This document shows positions 10,520 to 20,570 of a stretch of 64,000 nucleotides of DNA, in pieces; position 1 is the first letter of the stretch, and every line of letters begins with the position of its first letter. Origin of the DNA: Buddleja alternifolia (taxonomy: Eukaryota > Streptophyta > Magnoliopsida > Lamiales > Scrophulariaceae); NCBI GenBank assembly GCA_019426215.1, contig CM033399.1, forward strand, positions 19,769,009 through 19,833,008, written 5' to 3'. The translations under genes and the position numbers were made by a program. Below the pieces are notes generated by a model, which was not told the DNA's origin, did not search any database, and saw only the letters and a program-made list of their open reading frames with translations.

Positions 10520-11981
10520 TGATAAGTCCATATTTTACAGTATTTTATGCCCCATTGTGATATGATTTGATCGTTACTTTGATCACTTTTTATCCCTCAT
10601 AATGCTTTGATTGGTATAGATTTTGTTTTGTAGGATACAAGTTGATTTACGCATGAAAGACGAGAAAGGAGATCCAAATTGAGCTTGAAATTGAAGAAAG
10701 AAACAAAAGAAGATAGTTGATGAAAGATTTTACACAATGCTCATATAGACACGAGATTTTAGTCAACTTAAAAGCCTAATCAGATTAAGGTTTCTTCTCG
10801 AATATTGTAGAGCATTGTCTTAGCTTCACGTAGCAACTTGAATCACCTCAATCCGACATCTGTAGGGATAGTTATGATTAAAATACGAAAACTGCGAATT
10901 CAGCGTGAGACGACCGCGGCACAGGACCGCGGTCTTGATTCGAAAAAATGCTTCACACTTTTTGTGCCGCGGCACAGTGCCCCGGCTCGGTGCCCTGCTG
11001 CCCTATTTTTTATCTCCGCCGTTTTTGGTCTTTATAAGGCATTCTTCACTTACCAAAATGCTACACTTGTTCTAAAAACACATAGGGAAGCCATAGGAAG
11101 ACCCAAGGAAGTTTGAGGAGCCATTTTCATCATCAAAAGTTTGGATTCACACCTTGTAATAGGGAGTAATTCAACTCTTTCTCTTTGATTAGTTTATCAA
11201 CTATGTCTTATAGAATTGTTGAATCATTTGTTATTGTAAGTATGAGCTAAGCATCATTGTGGTTGGGTTATGTAAATACTTTGTGATGTTTTGTGTTTAA
11301 TGAATGATTAATTTTCGGATTTATTACATTCTTGTTACATGTTTGATTTTATGCTTAATGCTTTCACATGAATGATCACCATGTGTTTGATATAATGCTT
11401 TGTCTTGAGACCGAGAGGAGATAGATAAAGGGAGATCGAAAAATCAAACATCATAACGTAACAATTGACTATAGATAGAATCGATTGCGTTGTGTGGCTT
11501 TTTGTGATAAGATGACCCGATTGAATGTAGGATCTTCGTAAACAAGGAATTCCTTTGAACCTAAATGCATGTTAGTTAATTCAATCTTCACTATAGAGAT
11601 ATAGGAAGTTGTTAACTATTATAGGCTTGTTATTTCAAGAGATTGAATAATAAATACATTAGGGGGTTTCGCCATAACAAGAGCGTTCTAAAAATCCGAA
11701 TAATTGAGAGTTCATGAACATAGAATAGAACATAGTAAGATCATAACCCAATCACCTCTTCCCATTTGATTTATTACCTTGATAATCCTTTTAATTATCT
11801 TTAGTTATTTTCATAGTATAACCACCTATCATCTTATATATTGATTTAGCTTAGAATTAGATAACATAGCAATTACGAGCATTGAATCCAATTGTCCCTG
11901 TGGAGACGATACACCCCGGGCTAAATAGTCCACTTTATTACATTGCACGACCTAGTATACTTGCTAGGATTTCGCGTGTCA
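10520..11981 (+). repeat. 3' LTR of element B (complete, 1462 bp)
   Basis: TGATAAGTCC...CGCGTGTCA, immediately followed by the target duplication CTTGA. The final 100 bp (CCCTGTGGAGACGATACACC ... GCACGACC) is a common end of Athila/Tat-like LTRs and is seen, reversed and diverged, at the start of the solo LTR 36799-38710. Confidence 0.92.
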
Positions 11982-11986
11982 CTTGA

Positions 11987-12132
11987 CCTTAGGCAAGTTC
12001 CAAGAATGGAGAATGCGTCTGCGGATCAGTTAGCCAAGTTAGCGAGCTCTATAGCCTCCATAAAAAATAGAAAGATAACCTTCATCGCCTTCGACAAGCC
12101 TGAGGTGGAAAAACAAGGCTTAGAAGTGCTGT
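11987..12132 (+). pseudogene. Tat gypsy archaeal-type RNase H, C-terminal piece
   Basis: Continues directly from 6471 after element B and one copy of its target duplication are removed: LRQVPRMENASADQLAKLASSIAS matches the C-terminal aRH signature (VPRxxNxxADxLAKLAS). It ends where element C inserts; the duplicated target GCTGT (12128-12132) links it to 23145. It is the spacer between RNase H and integrase. Confidence 0.85.
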
Positions 12133-13803
12133 TGTTAGGTATGTGCCCTCGATGCCAACGAGGAAATAGATTGTATAGGGCACTTCATTATGTTGTACAA
12201 ACAATTTTATTCTATTTATAGAAAGGCAATTATCTTTTGTTCATATAAATTTGTATGGCATTAACAAGTATTAAACGAACAGTCCATGTGTATCAAGGAG
12301 GACTTTCCACTCCTTATGGAATAAGGATATGACACTGGAAGAGTCTAGTACTAGATCACTTAAAGGGGTTCGCAAGTCGAGGAAACTTAATTGGGCATTA
12401 AGATTCGACTTGTATGACACATGCTCTGACAAGGAGTGCCAGTCGAACACTATTAGATAGTGAGAGCTTGTGCCATAGATATATCAATGGAAATGATATA
12501 TTCGAACACGACTTGTAGTAATTCGATCACATGGGTATTTACTCGGTGACTGTCAATGATTGGATTACAGATCATAATAGTATGTGTGAGTCTTAGATCT
12601 GAGGGATCACGATCAATGTGCTTGTAGCATTGGATTTGTTACTAGAGTGGTTAGACCCGATTCACTCATTGGTGGGGTCGACCTCGAAGTGCGATCTCAA
12701 TGAGACAAGTAGCAGTTGTGAGTTAATTGCCAAGATAGGATTCACTGTCTCGATAGTAAACGAGAATGTATCCTGTGCGATCATAGGTAAATGAATTGAC
12801 AAGTCTTTGGCCAAAGCAAATAAACTAACTCGTGTGGAACACGAAGGGGTAGTTTGGTAATTTCATCTTACTATGATCTATTGCACAGTATCGAGTCTTG
12901 TAAATTTGACATATTCGACGACTCTCACTTGATCGGGATGCGTCAGTGAAAGGCTTATACTCATATGGTATTTATGATCTAGAAGTTCGTAATGATACAA
13001 TCATTGTTGTACTCGATTGGGCTACGATGTGGGTCCACGGGACTGGCTAGGTGACACCCACATCCCTTGGTATCCTCCCATTACCAGTCGAGACGAACCT
13101 AGAAAGTCGCGCTATAAGAAGTAAGCGGGATATCTTTATGTATTCATTGTAAGGGCATTTTGGTAATTTGTCATTGGATGGACAAATTAAATAAATGGAC
13201 GAATTGATTTAATTAATTGTTTAATCAGATTAAATGATAATTAACTAAATCAATAATTCAAGTATTAAATTAATTAGATTAATTAATTATTTGAATTTAA
13301 AAGAACTGATTAATTAATTAATTATGTGTTTAAATGGATTTAAACTAGATTAATTAATTAAAAGATGGACTAAGTTGACTGGGCCAACTTAGCCCATCTG
13401 GGTCGTCCACTAGGGCCCTATGAGGCGCCCATTATGGGCCTTAGGATTTAAGGATTTATTTAATCCTCAAACTGCTAGCTAAAGAAAGAATTCAGTTATC
13501 CACCTAACACGTATAGAAAAAAGAAAACCCCTCCTCCTCCTCTCTGCCTAGCCGTCTTTCACAAGGAGAGAGGAATCCAGAGAATGCAAGCTTACTTCAC
13601 GTGAAGCTCTAGAGACAGGAGTCCTGGGGATTGCTGTTGTAGATTGTTGATCAAGAATCGAATCACGCTTCAAGCAAGGTAATTCGATTTTTTTGATTAA
13701 TGTTCTTGAAAGATGAAAAATCATCAATAACCATAAAGTGATTCAACTTTAGGAATCCGACATATTTTAATTTTCGCTGCGTTTCGATTAAGGATTTCTA
13801 ACA
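12133..13803 (+). repeat. 5' LTR of copia element C (1671 bp)
   Basis: TGTTAGG...TTCTAACA followed after one base by the PBS. Carries the group-wide blocks: CACATGGGTATTTACTC (about 12530), the palindrome CTTTGGCCAAAG (12805-12816) and AACCTAGAAAGTCGCGC (about 13096). The 3' partner (22183-23144) lacks the segment matching about 12900-13595. Confidence 0.94.
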
Positions 13804-13804
13804 G

Positions 13805-13817
13805 TGGTATCAGAGCC
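13805..13817 (+). promoter_or_regulatory. primer-binding site of element C (initiator tRNA-Met type)
   Basis: TGGTATCAGAGCC, complementary to the 3' end of plant initiator tRNA-Met, the usual primer of copia elements. One base (G) separates it from the LTR, the same spacing as in D and G. Confidence 0.95.
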
Positions 13818-14019
13818 GACTTTAATGGTTTTGATGATTTTGTGCGTTTATGATTATGTTGGTGGATTTAATTTTGAATTAAATCCGAATTTATGAATGA
13901 ATTTATATATGAAATTTTGATGATTTTGAATCTTGTTAATTGGATTAAACAAATCTGAAATTGAATTTGGATTTTTTTTTAATCGGATTGAAAAATTGAA
14001 AAATTGAAGAAATTTGAAA

Positions 14020-14468
14020 TGGGTGGTGGCGCCGACGCAGCGCCGCTTGGCCGGCGAAGCCGATTTCTAGCTACGCCACACAGCGACGCTGCTGTACGGA
14101 CGACAACAGCTGCTGTGCGAATGGTTCGCACAGCAGTGCTGCGTGGTAATGAAAAGCGCCGCCCCTTCGTAGCTAAAGGGGCGGCGACCATTGTAGAAAC
14201 CGACGGGCTGTGCAAAATAGATTTGCACAGCCGCGCGTCTTTTGAACGACACAAAGGCCGCGCTGGAAGCGCCGCCATGAGTTGTTCAGAGCCGGAAAAG
14301 GCCGCCGTCGTCGCGGCGTCCTACGACACCGTGATGACGGCGCGGCTGCATTCTGCCCTAATGGGCAGATTGTGTAATTGTGTTGGACCGAGCCCAACAC
14401 AATTAGGTTTTGTGTTGGGCTCGACCCAACATTAAATTAATCCATAGGCTGGGCTTGGCCCAACTTGA

Positions 14469-14513
<45 letters not shown>

Positions 14514-14690
14514 GTTAGGCTCGACCCAGTGAAGGATTTATAGTGCTGGGCTTGACCCAGCACATATGAATAGTGCTGGGTTGGCCCAGCGTGTAATTAA
14601 ATGGAGGCTGGGCTTGGCCCAGAGCTGAAAGCTGGGCCTTGCCCAGTGAGTTTAATATATATATATATATATATACATGCTTATTGGGTT
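14020..14690 (+). other. GC-rich hairpin island in the leader of element C
   Basis: In a leader that is otherwise strongly AT-rich, this stretch is GC-rich and full of perfect inverted repeats: 14110-14121 with 14125-14136 (12 bp, 3-nt loop), 14157-14167 with 14176-14186 (11 bp), 14206-14216 with 14222-14232 (11 bp, 5-nt loop), and 14389-14402 with 14410-14423 (14 bp, extended by 6 more pairs 14381-14386/14426-14431). From 14414 on, several short palindromes of the form TGGGCYYGRCCCA follow, separated by TA repeats. A structured RNA role is inferred; no protein is suggested. Confidence 0.75.
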
Positions 14691-15658
14691 TGACCTAATA
14701 CATTTGGCATAGTCCATTTGGATTAATTAATACCCACTTTTAAATTGAATCTTTGTTTTCAAATTAAATTGGATTTAATAATAATAATTAAATTAGATTT
14801 AATTATTCCATCAAAATTAAATTAGATTGAATTTTTGTAATAAATTAAATTAGATTTAATTTTGCTTTGATTAAATTAGATTAAATTAGATTAAATTAGA
14901 TTAAATTTTCAATTAAGATTAAGTTGGTCGTAATTTTAATTTGATTAAATCGGATTTAATCCTACCATCTAAATTAAAATTGAGTTTACTTTATTATAAT
15001 TAAATTGGATTTAATTAATAATGAATTAAAATTTGATTTTAATCTTTTAAATGCTAACATAATCTTAAATAGTTTATTTACATGCTTTGATGTATGTTGT
15101 GGTGAATGTATTCCATGGACTTAGAATTTACCGCTTTATTTTCATTTGGGTTGTATTGGGCCAGAGTTTGAGCCCCCCAGTTTGTATTTATTTTACATAG
15201 AATTTCATAAAGGATGCATCTATGTAATTATTAGCATTAGGCCCATGGAGTTTCTTGAAGAATCATTCTGGAGTTTGGAGCCCGGAGTTGATCAAGAAGA
15301 TTAGAACTGTTTAGGCCCCCTATCCCGTGATTGGTTCATTGGCTTGGACCAATCTAGAGTGTCCATGGAATGCATTTTGATAGAATTGCTAGGCGTTTTC
15401 TATGCTTATATTTGATATATTATCCACATATGTGCGAAATGAATTAATGTGCAAAGTGAGACCTTACATGAACAATTAAAATTCTCCCAACTTTAAAAAT
15501 ACTGAGTAGGCATAGGATATTGGATATCCTAGCTCTCCATCAAGCTTTAGAAAATGAAGTCATGTCTTGTGCATGGCATCGTCCCGGAATAAGGGGGTTA
15601 TGCATTTTGACATGATTTTCGATTTTCTTCAGTGCATTGGATGCCTTCGGTCAAAACA

Positions 15659-15885
15659 AATTTCGCCCCATATATCGAAAAAGGTTGCAAGGCGAAATTC
15701 AATTGTTAGACTGATAGGAGTTGATGGGTATTGCTCAGATGGATCACCACTATATATCGAAAAGGTTGCGGTCAAGTGATCCATGAGCCAAAGTAAGATT
15801 GAATCGTCAGTTGGATTGGTTGGCGTGGAACGCCACTTCAAAGAGACCAATGAGCCATATATCGAAAAAAGTTGCAACTCATTGG
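15659..15885 (+). other. four-hairpin RNA array upstream of gag, element C
   Basis: Three hairpins have 8-9 bp perfect stems of different sequence: HP1 15659-15667/15691-15699, HP2 15739-15747/15776-15784, HP3 15847-15854/15878-15885. Their loops are alike: the 23-nt loops of HP1 and HP3 differ at one base, begin CCATATATCG and end TTGCAA; HP2 has a 28-nt variant. A small fourth hairpin (TGGCGT-GGA-ACGCCA, about 15820-15834) lies between HP2 and HP3. Element D has the same array with other stem sequences, still fully paired (see 32016-32244). Confidence 0.85.
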
Positions 15886-16082
15886 AATCATTGAAGAACT
15901 CAATCACTCACTATGAAATCTGTCCAACGAGATTTCCGATTATTGCAGTGGGAGTGCAATGATTCGAAAAATGTAGTGGGAGCCAAGTCAAATTAAAGTC
16001 CTAAATTTACTTGAGTATAACATAATCATCTTATTATATCTTGGTTTATTTTCTGCAGTTATTTTCGTTATCTCTCTCAAAA

Positions 16083-17399
16083 ATGGTTAATAACCCGTTG
16101 TCAGTACTGCTTGAAAAAAATGTCCTCACTGGACCAAACTTTGCTGACTGGCTTAGAAACTTAAGGATTGTCCTTAGTTTAGAGTCACTGGGCTATGTGC
16201 TCGAGGCCAACCGTCCTCCTATTCCTGGGGATGATGCTGATGAGGACGTGCAAGATAACTATAACACGTGGATCAAGGATGATGTCAGTGTTAAGGGTTA
16301 TATGCTCAGCTCCATGAACAATGAGTTGCAGCGATCCCATGAAAACATGGAAGATGCTAGGGCTATATTGTTGCACCTCAAGGAGTTGTATGGAGAGCAC
16401 AGTAGGACTACTCGGTATGATATATCGAGGGAGTTTTTTGGAGAAAGGATGTGTGAAGGAGAAGACGTGGGAAATCATGTTCTGAAAATGATTTCCATGA
16501 TCGAGAGATTGGAGGCTCTCGACTTTACTATGGATTTCCACCTTCAAACTAATCTCATTCTTCAATCACTTCCCAAATCCTTTTCACAGTTTATTGTGAA
16601 CTTCAACATGAATGAGATTGAGTGCACATTGGCTGGGCTGATGAACAAGCTCTCAACTGCTCAGGGACAAATGAAGCCCAAGGGGAAGGAAGTTGCTTTA
16701 GCCATTTCTACTACGGGGCTATCAAAGCCCTACAAGAAGAAGAAATCCAAAGGCAAAAAGCAACTGGGAATATCCAAGGCCTCGAATGACATAGGGAAAG
16801 GCAAGGCACCTATGGTTAAGAAGTTCAAGGGCAGGGGCCCAAAAAAGACAGACATTTGCCTTCACTGCTGTGAGATGGGACATTGGAAGCGTGACTGTCC
16901 TAAGCTGAAAGCTGAGAGTGCTTCAGGTATAGAACTTAATGTTTTAGAAACAAATTGTTCTATGACTATATTTTGTACTTCCTGGATTCTAGACTCTGGG
17001 GCTAGTGCTCATGTATGTGTTTTAAATCAGGATCTGGAAAGAATTAAAAAGCTGGAGGATCGAGAAATGGTGATCAATGTTGGCAGCGGACATAGTGTAG
17101 CGGCCACTCACATTGGATCCACTTCCATTACTTTATTATCTGGACATTTAATTATTTTGGATGATTGCCTCGTTTTGCCCAATGGGCTCAATAATATTGT
17201 TTCAATTCCTGCTTTAGTCAGGAAAGGCTATTTGTTTTCCTTTATGAACAATTCTTGTGATATTTATTTTAGAAATAAATGCGTTGGCACTGCATCTTTA
17301 ATCAATGGTTTGTATTATGTTAATGTCCAGAATAAATGCATTGTAAATGCTACGACAAGGAAACGTGGTATGTCTGAAATAAACCAAAAACTAATATAG
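16083..17399 (+). CDS. Gag and protease part of copia polyprotein, element C
   Basis: An open frame of 438 codons from the ATG at 16083, chosen because element D begins its gag at the same residues (MVNNPLS). An earlier in-frame ATG at 16041 lies in the leader. Residues 1-230 form the copia Gag domain (LTGPNFADWLRNLRIVL near the start). A basic stretch leads to the zinc knuckle C259-X2-C262-X4-H267-X4-C272. Protease follows with D304-S305-G306 in WILDSGASAH. The frame ends at TAG (17397-17399) where D has a tryptophan codon before HLRLGH, so the intended Gag-Pol is cut between protease and integrase. It could still give Gag plus protease if transcribed. Confidence 0.85.
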   Translation: MVNNPLSVLLEKNVLTGPNFADWLRNLRIVLSLESLGYVLEANRPPIPGDDADEDVQDNYNTWIKDDVSVKGYMLSSMNNELQRSHENMEDARAILLHLKELYGEHSRTTRYDISREFFGERMCEGEDVGNHVLKMISMIERLEALDFTMDFHLQTNLILQSLPKSFSQFIVNFNMNEIECTLAGLMNKLSTAQGQMKPKGKEVALAISTTGLSKPYKKKKSKGKKQLGISKASNDIGKGKAPMVKKFKGRGPKKTDICLHCCEMGHWKRDCPKLKAESASGIELNVLETNCSMTIFCTSWILDSGASAHVCVLNQDLERIKKLEDREMVINVGSGHSVAATHIGSTSITLLSGHLIILDDCLVLPNGLNNIVSIPALVRKGYLFSFMNNSCDIYFRNKCVGTASLINGLYYVNVQNKCIVNATTRKRGMSEINQKLI

Positions 17400-20300
17400 C
17401 ATCTGAGACTGGGTCATGCCGGGGAATTCAAGATCCACGAGTTGGAGAAAAATGGACTTATAGGTCTATTCGGGTCAGACCCCTATCGCACTTGTGAATC
17501 TTGCCTTTAGGCAAGATGACTCGTTCCCCTTTCGCAGGGCACTTTGAAAGAGCCACTGAAGTTTTAGGTTAAATACACACCGACGTTTGTGGGCCTATCG
17601 GGGAAATGGCCCGAGGAGGTTTTCAGTACTTCATTACATTCACAGACAACCATTCAAGGTATGGTCTAGTGTACTTAATGAAGTACAAGTCTAAATCCAT
17701 TGAATGGTTCAAAGAATTCAAGGCTTTGGTTGAAAACCAGACTGGGCGACATATCAAGACACTTCGATCCGATCGAGGTGGTGAGTACATGAGCGCCGCA
17801 TTTGACGAATTCTTAAAAGAACACGGCATAGGTTTACAGCTAACTCCTCTGGCGACTCCACAACTGAATGGGGTAGCTGAGCGTCAGAACCGAACATTGT
17901 TAGACATGGTTCGCTCCATGCTCAGTTATACAGATCTACCTATCTCACTGTAGGGTCATGCACTACTCATGTTGGGTTGACTCATTCCCTCGGGTGGCTC
18001 GTGGCAGCGAAAATTAAAATTTTACAAAAGTAAACGTCCAACCACCTGAAAACAGGAATATGGAGTTGGTTCGATCGAATTTGATAAGGAGGTAAGCGAA
18101 ATTATACCTTTCAAAAATTTCGTTTCACCTCGTACTTTGGATCTCAGCAACCCTGTGGTGCAAATCCACACGATTTCCCTTGGATGAGAAATTGTCCGTC
18201 GTTTTTCGTATCTCCTGGTTTAGAGTGCTCCAAGCGTCGCACCTCTAAGATGTATCCACACCTCGTTCAAGTCACCAATCGTCTTGCCTTGCGTGCTAGC
18301 AACAAAACGATTCTAAGCTTAACTTAGGCTTGATTATGTGAAGGGTAGGAATATTTTCTAAGTCGTTTAATTCAACACATGAATAGAACGACGTCTTGTT
18401 GGAAAGAGGAGAAGAAGGTGGCCGATTTTAGTAGGTTAGGGAGGGGTGGATTTTTCCAGCAAATACAATCATCAATTTTAGTCTTCTTCATCTCTTATTT
18501 ATAGGTGAAGATTACCTAGAGTCCAATTAGGAAAAGGAAACTTCCTTTCTCCTAAACTCTCTAGTAATCCTCATCTTATGAAGACTTGGAGGAGGGGAAA
18601 ACTCTTTTCCTCCTCCACCACATAAAAACCGGCCCCCTGCCTTATTCTACTCATAAAAATCGGTCAACACAAGTCAATTGGACTCTAGGATTTAATTTTG
18701 ACTTCTCAATTTAATTATAGGCCCAACCCACCAATTAAATACAAGTCAAATTAAATCCAACCAACTAATTCCAACATTTATTTATTTAACTTGGGCTCTA
18801 CCCAATTAAAATAAAATACTTGGACTCTACTAGGTCCATTAATTTAATTAATTCTACAAGATTAATTAAAAGAGTAAAATTAATTGAATCCTTCAATTAA
18901 TTTATATTCCATATTAGGAAAGTACTACACTTTCCTAATTCCCTCAATTTCCTCATAATTGATTAATCACACCTATTCAAGCAGTGACTCTTTCGAGTTA
19001 GTGTGTGACCCTTTTGGCTCGTTTCTATCTAGCAGTAAGCACACTTTCCTACAGTGCTAGTGTACTTTCCTAAAATGGAAAGTACTAGATTAAATCAATT
19101 CTTTGATTTAGTCAAGCCTCGAATTAGTCACCAAGCTAATTCTCGGCACTTACAAATCGCGGTTGCCCACCTAGCATAGGGTCCCGAAGACCTAGATAAA
19201 ACGAAAGTAAAGATACTCCTTTTGCGATCTTGATCCTTGCATAAGTAAGATCCCTCTATCTAATCTCTCAATTGAATCTAGAGCAATGGCTAAGGTCGAA
19301 GCTCTATTAATTCAATACTATGTTTCCCACGTTATGTGAAATCGACTTCGACTATCTAAACGAGGAAACCCTATGCCTCTTTAGATATCATACTTCGGTC
19401 GAAGATTCCTTAAGTCGATTCACTATGTAACCATAGGAGATTAACCGACTGGCTAATGTCAGAGATAGATTCCTCTTGATTCTCACGTGCCTTACTACGT
19501 AAGACGTGCATGTCTGAGTTTGCCCATATTCGATCATCTAAAGTGATCATGTAACAAATCAAGAGCATGCGCGGTTATGCATAAGACATCCAATGGAATC
19601 TTAGGTCCATAAGGATTACGCTTATACTACAAGACCACTGGAAGTTCCACATTAGACTGGGAATCCATTTTAGGAATTTCCATGGGGTTGTTCAGTTCGC
19701 CCATTACCACAATGGCAACCCTCATATATGTATTGGCTTTCACCGTGCAAGTGTCTATGGAACGAGATACACTTCTCCCAGAGTATGCATCATATGAGCA
19801 ACTCTTTTGGGTTGCATCGATATCCCTTTATCTCGAGGAACGCTTTTACAACTTGGAACAATGTTTAAAGATCACAGCGTTTGAGACATATTCCATTATT
19901 GCCACACCCAATGTGCAATGATGTCCCATAGCTATGTGTGATCTTTCGAGACTTTATTCTAAGCCAAAGTAAAAACTAATTTAAGAATAAAGACATGCCA
20001 CACATATAAAAAAAGATTGACTTTATTTATAAGAAAACGATTGTTCAACTCTAGAGTTACTATTGCAAAGAATGGCGCCCAAGGCACTAACTTTAACAGC
20101 TCACAGCTACACACATCCTGAACAAATGACCCTCCAAATCTATTCCAAAAACACCATATGAGATGTGGTGTGGGAGGAAACCTAGTCTGACATACATTAG
20201 GATATGGGGTTACCCCACATATGTAAAGAAGACAAAGGTAGAGAAATTAGAGACTAGGTCCTTAAAAGGACGATTCGTTGGTTATCCCGATGATTCCATG

Positions 20301-20570
20301 GGATACCTCTTTTACCTGCATGATGATCAGAGAATCATCGTAGTCTTACAGGCATTCTTTCTCGAAGAAGAGTTTATTCGAGAGGGAGGAGCGGGTAGAA
20401 AGATTGTTCTGGAAGAACAAAATGAAGCTCCTTCGGAGAACACTGTTCAGGAGACCCGAACTGAACCAACCTTGACACAACCTCAACGCATCGGTCTGCT
20501 AGAGTATCTCAGCCGCCTGAGAGATATGGTTATCTGCTACAAGGAGAACATGATCTGTATGCTGTAGCAG
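17400..20570 (+). pseudogene. integrase of element C, split by a solo LTR
   Basis: GAG-pre-integrase block (HLRLGHAGEF, TCESC), then after stops and a frame change the core at 17606-17953: FITFTDNHSRYG, LRSDRGGEYM, NGVAERQNRTLLDMV, with the catalytic acidic residues in place. A TAG at 17951-17953 stands for the tryptophan of the L-W-G-H motif. The solo LTR 17970-20098 interrupts the next codons; integrase resumes at 20104 with HILNK-stop-PSKS, TPYEMW, RIWGYPTYVKK, LKGRFVGYP and the RT linker to about 20567. Broken by at least four lesions. Confidence 0.87.
17970..20098 (-). mobile_element. solo LTR (2129 bp) inside integrase of element C
   Basis: Bounded by TGTTGGGTTGAC and CTTTAACA, with ACTCA before it and GCTCA after it (a 5-bp duplication with one mismatch). 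Removing it rejoins the copia integrase reading frame. Read on the minus strand it starts TGTTAAAGTTAGTGCC, like other copia LTRs here, and shows no internal coding region, so it is a solo LTR left by recombination between two LTRs. Its family differs from A, C and D; the CTTTGGCCAAAG palindrome is not seen. Confidence 0.88.

Larger units (their letters stand above)
6472..11981 (+). mobile_element. Non-autonomous Athila/Tat-like LTR retrotransposon B
   Basis: Starts TGATAAGTCC, ends CGTGTCA, and is flanked by a perfect 5-bp target-site duplication CTTGA (6467-6471 and 11982-11986). Both LTRs are present, but the left one is cut short. Inside there is one 375-codon ORF resembling part of an Athila/Tat gag, no protease, RT, RNase H or integrase, and 1.7 kb of non-coding DNA. 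It must have relied on enzymes of a related element. It interrupts the aRH domain of the gypsy host, which continues in frame after the insertion. LTR copies differ by roughly 2% over 909 bp, counted by eye. Confidence 0.85.
13818..16082 (+). other. long untranslated leader of element C
   Basis: About 2.3 kb between PBS and gag with no convincing protein. It contains a GC-rich hairpin island (14020-14690), TA microsatellites (about 14465-14510 and 14651-14672), an AT-rich TTAAATTAGATT stretch (14750-15060), and a four-hairpin array just before gag (15659-15885). The element D leader has the same order of parts in reverse orientation. Confidence 0.85.

Noticed and set aside
13805..13817. tRNA-like sequence TGGTATCAGAGCC (also 33683, 44799, 59358)
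   Set aside because: Complement of the tRNA-Met 3' end only; primer-binding sites, not tRNA genes.
14004..14435. 143-codon ORF and overlapping minus-strand ORFs in the leader of C
   Set aside because: They coincide with the GC-rich hairpin island; open frames on both strands are expected from base composition, and element D has no counterpart.
19682..19921. 79-codon ORF
   Set aside because: Inside a solo LTR, no similarity and no gene context.
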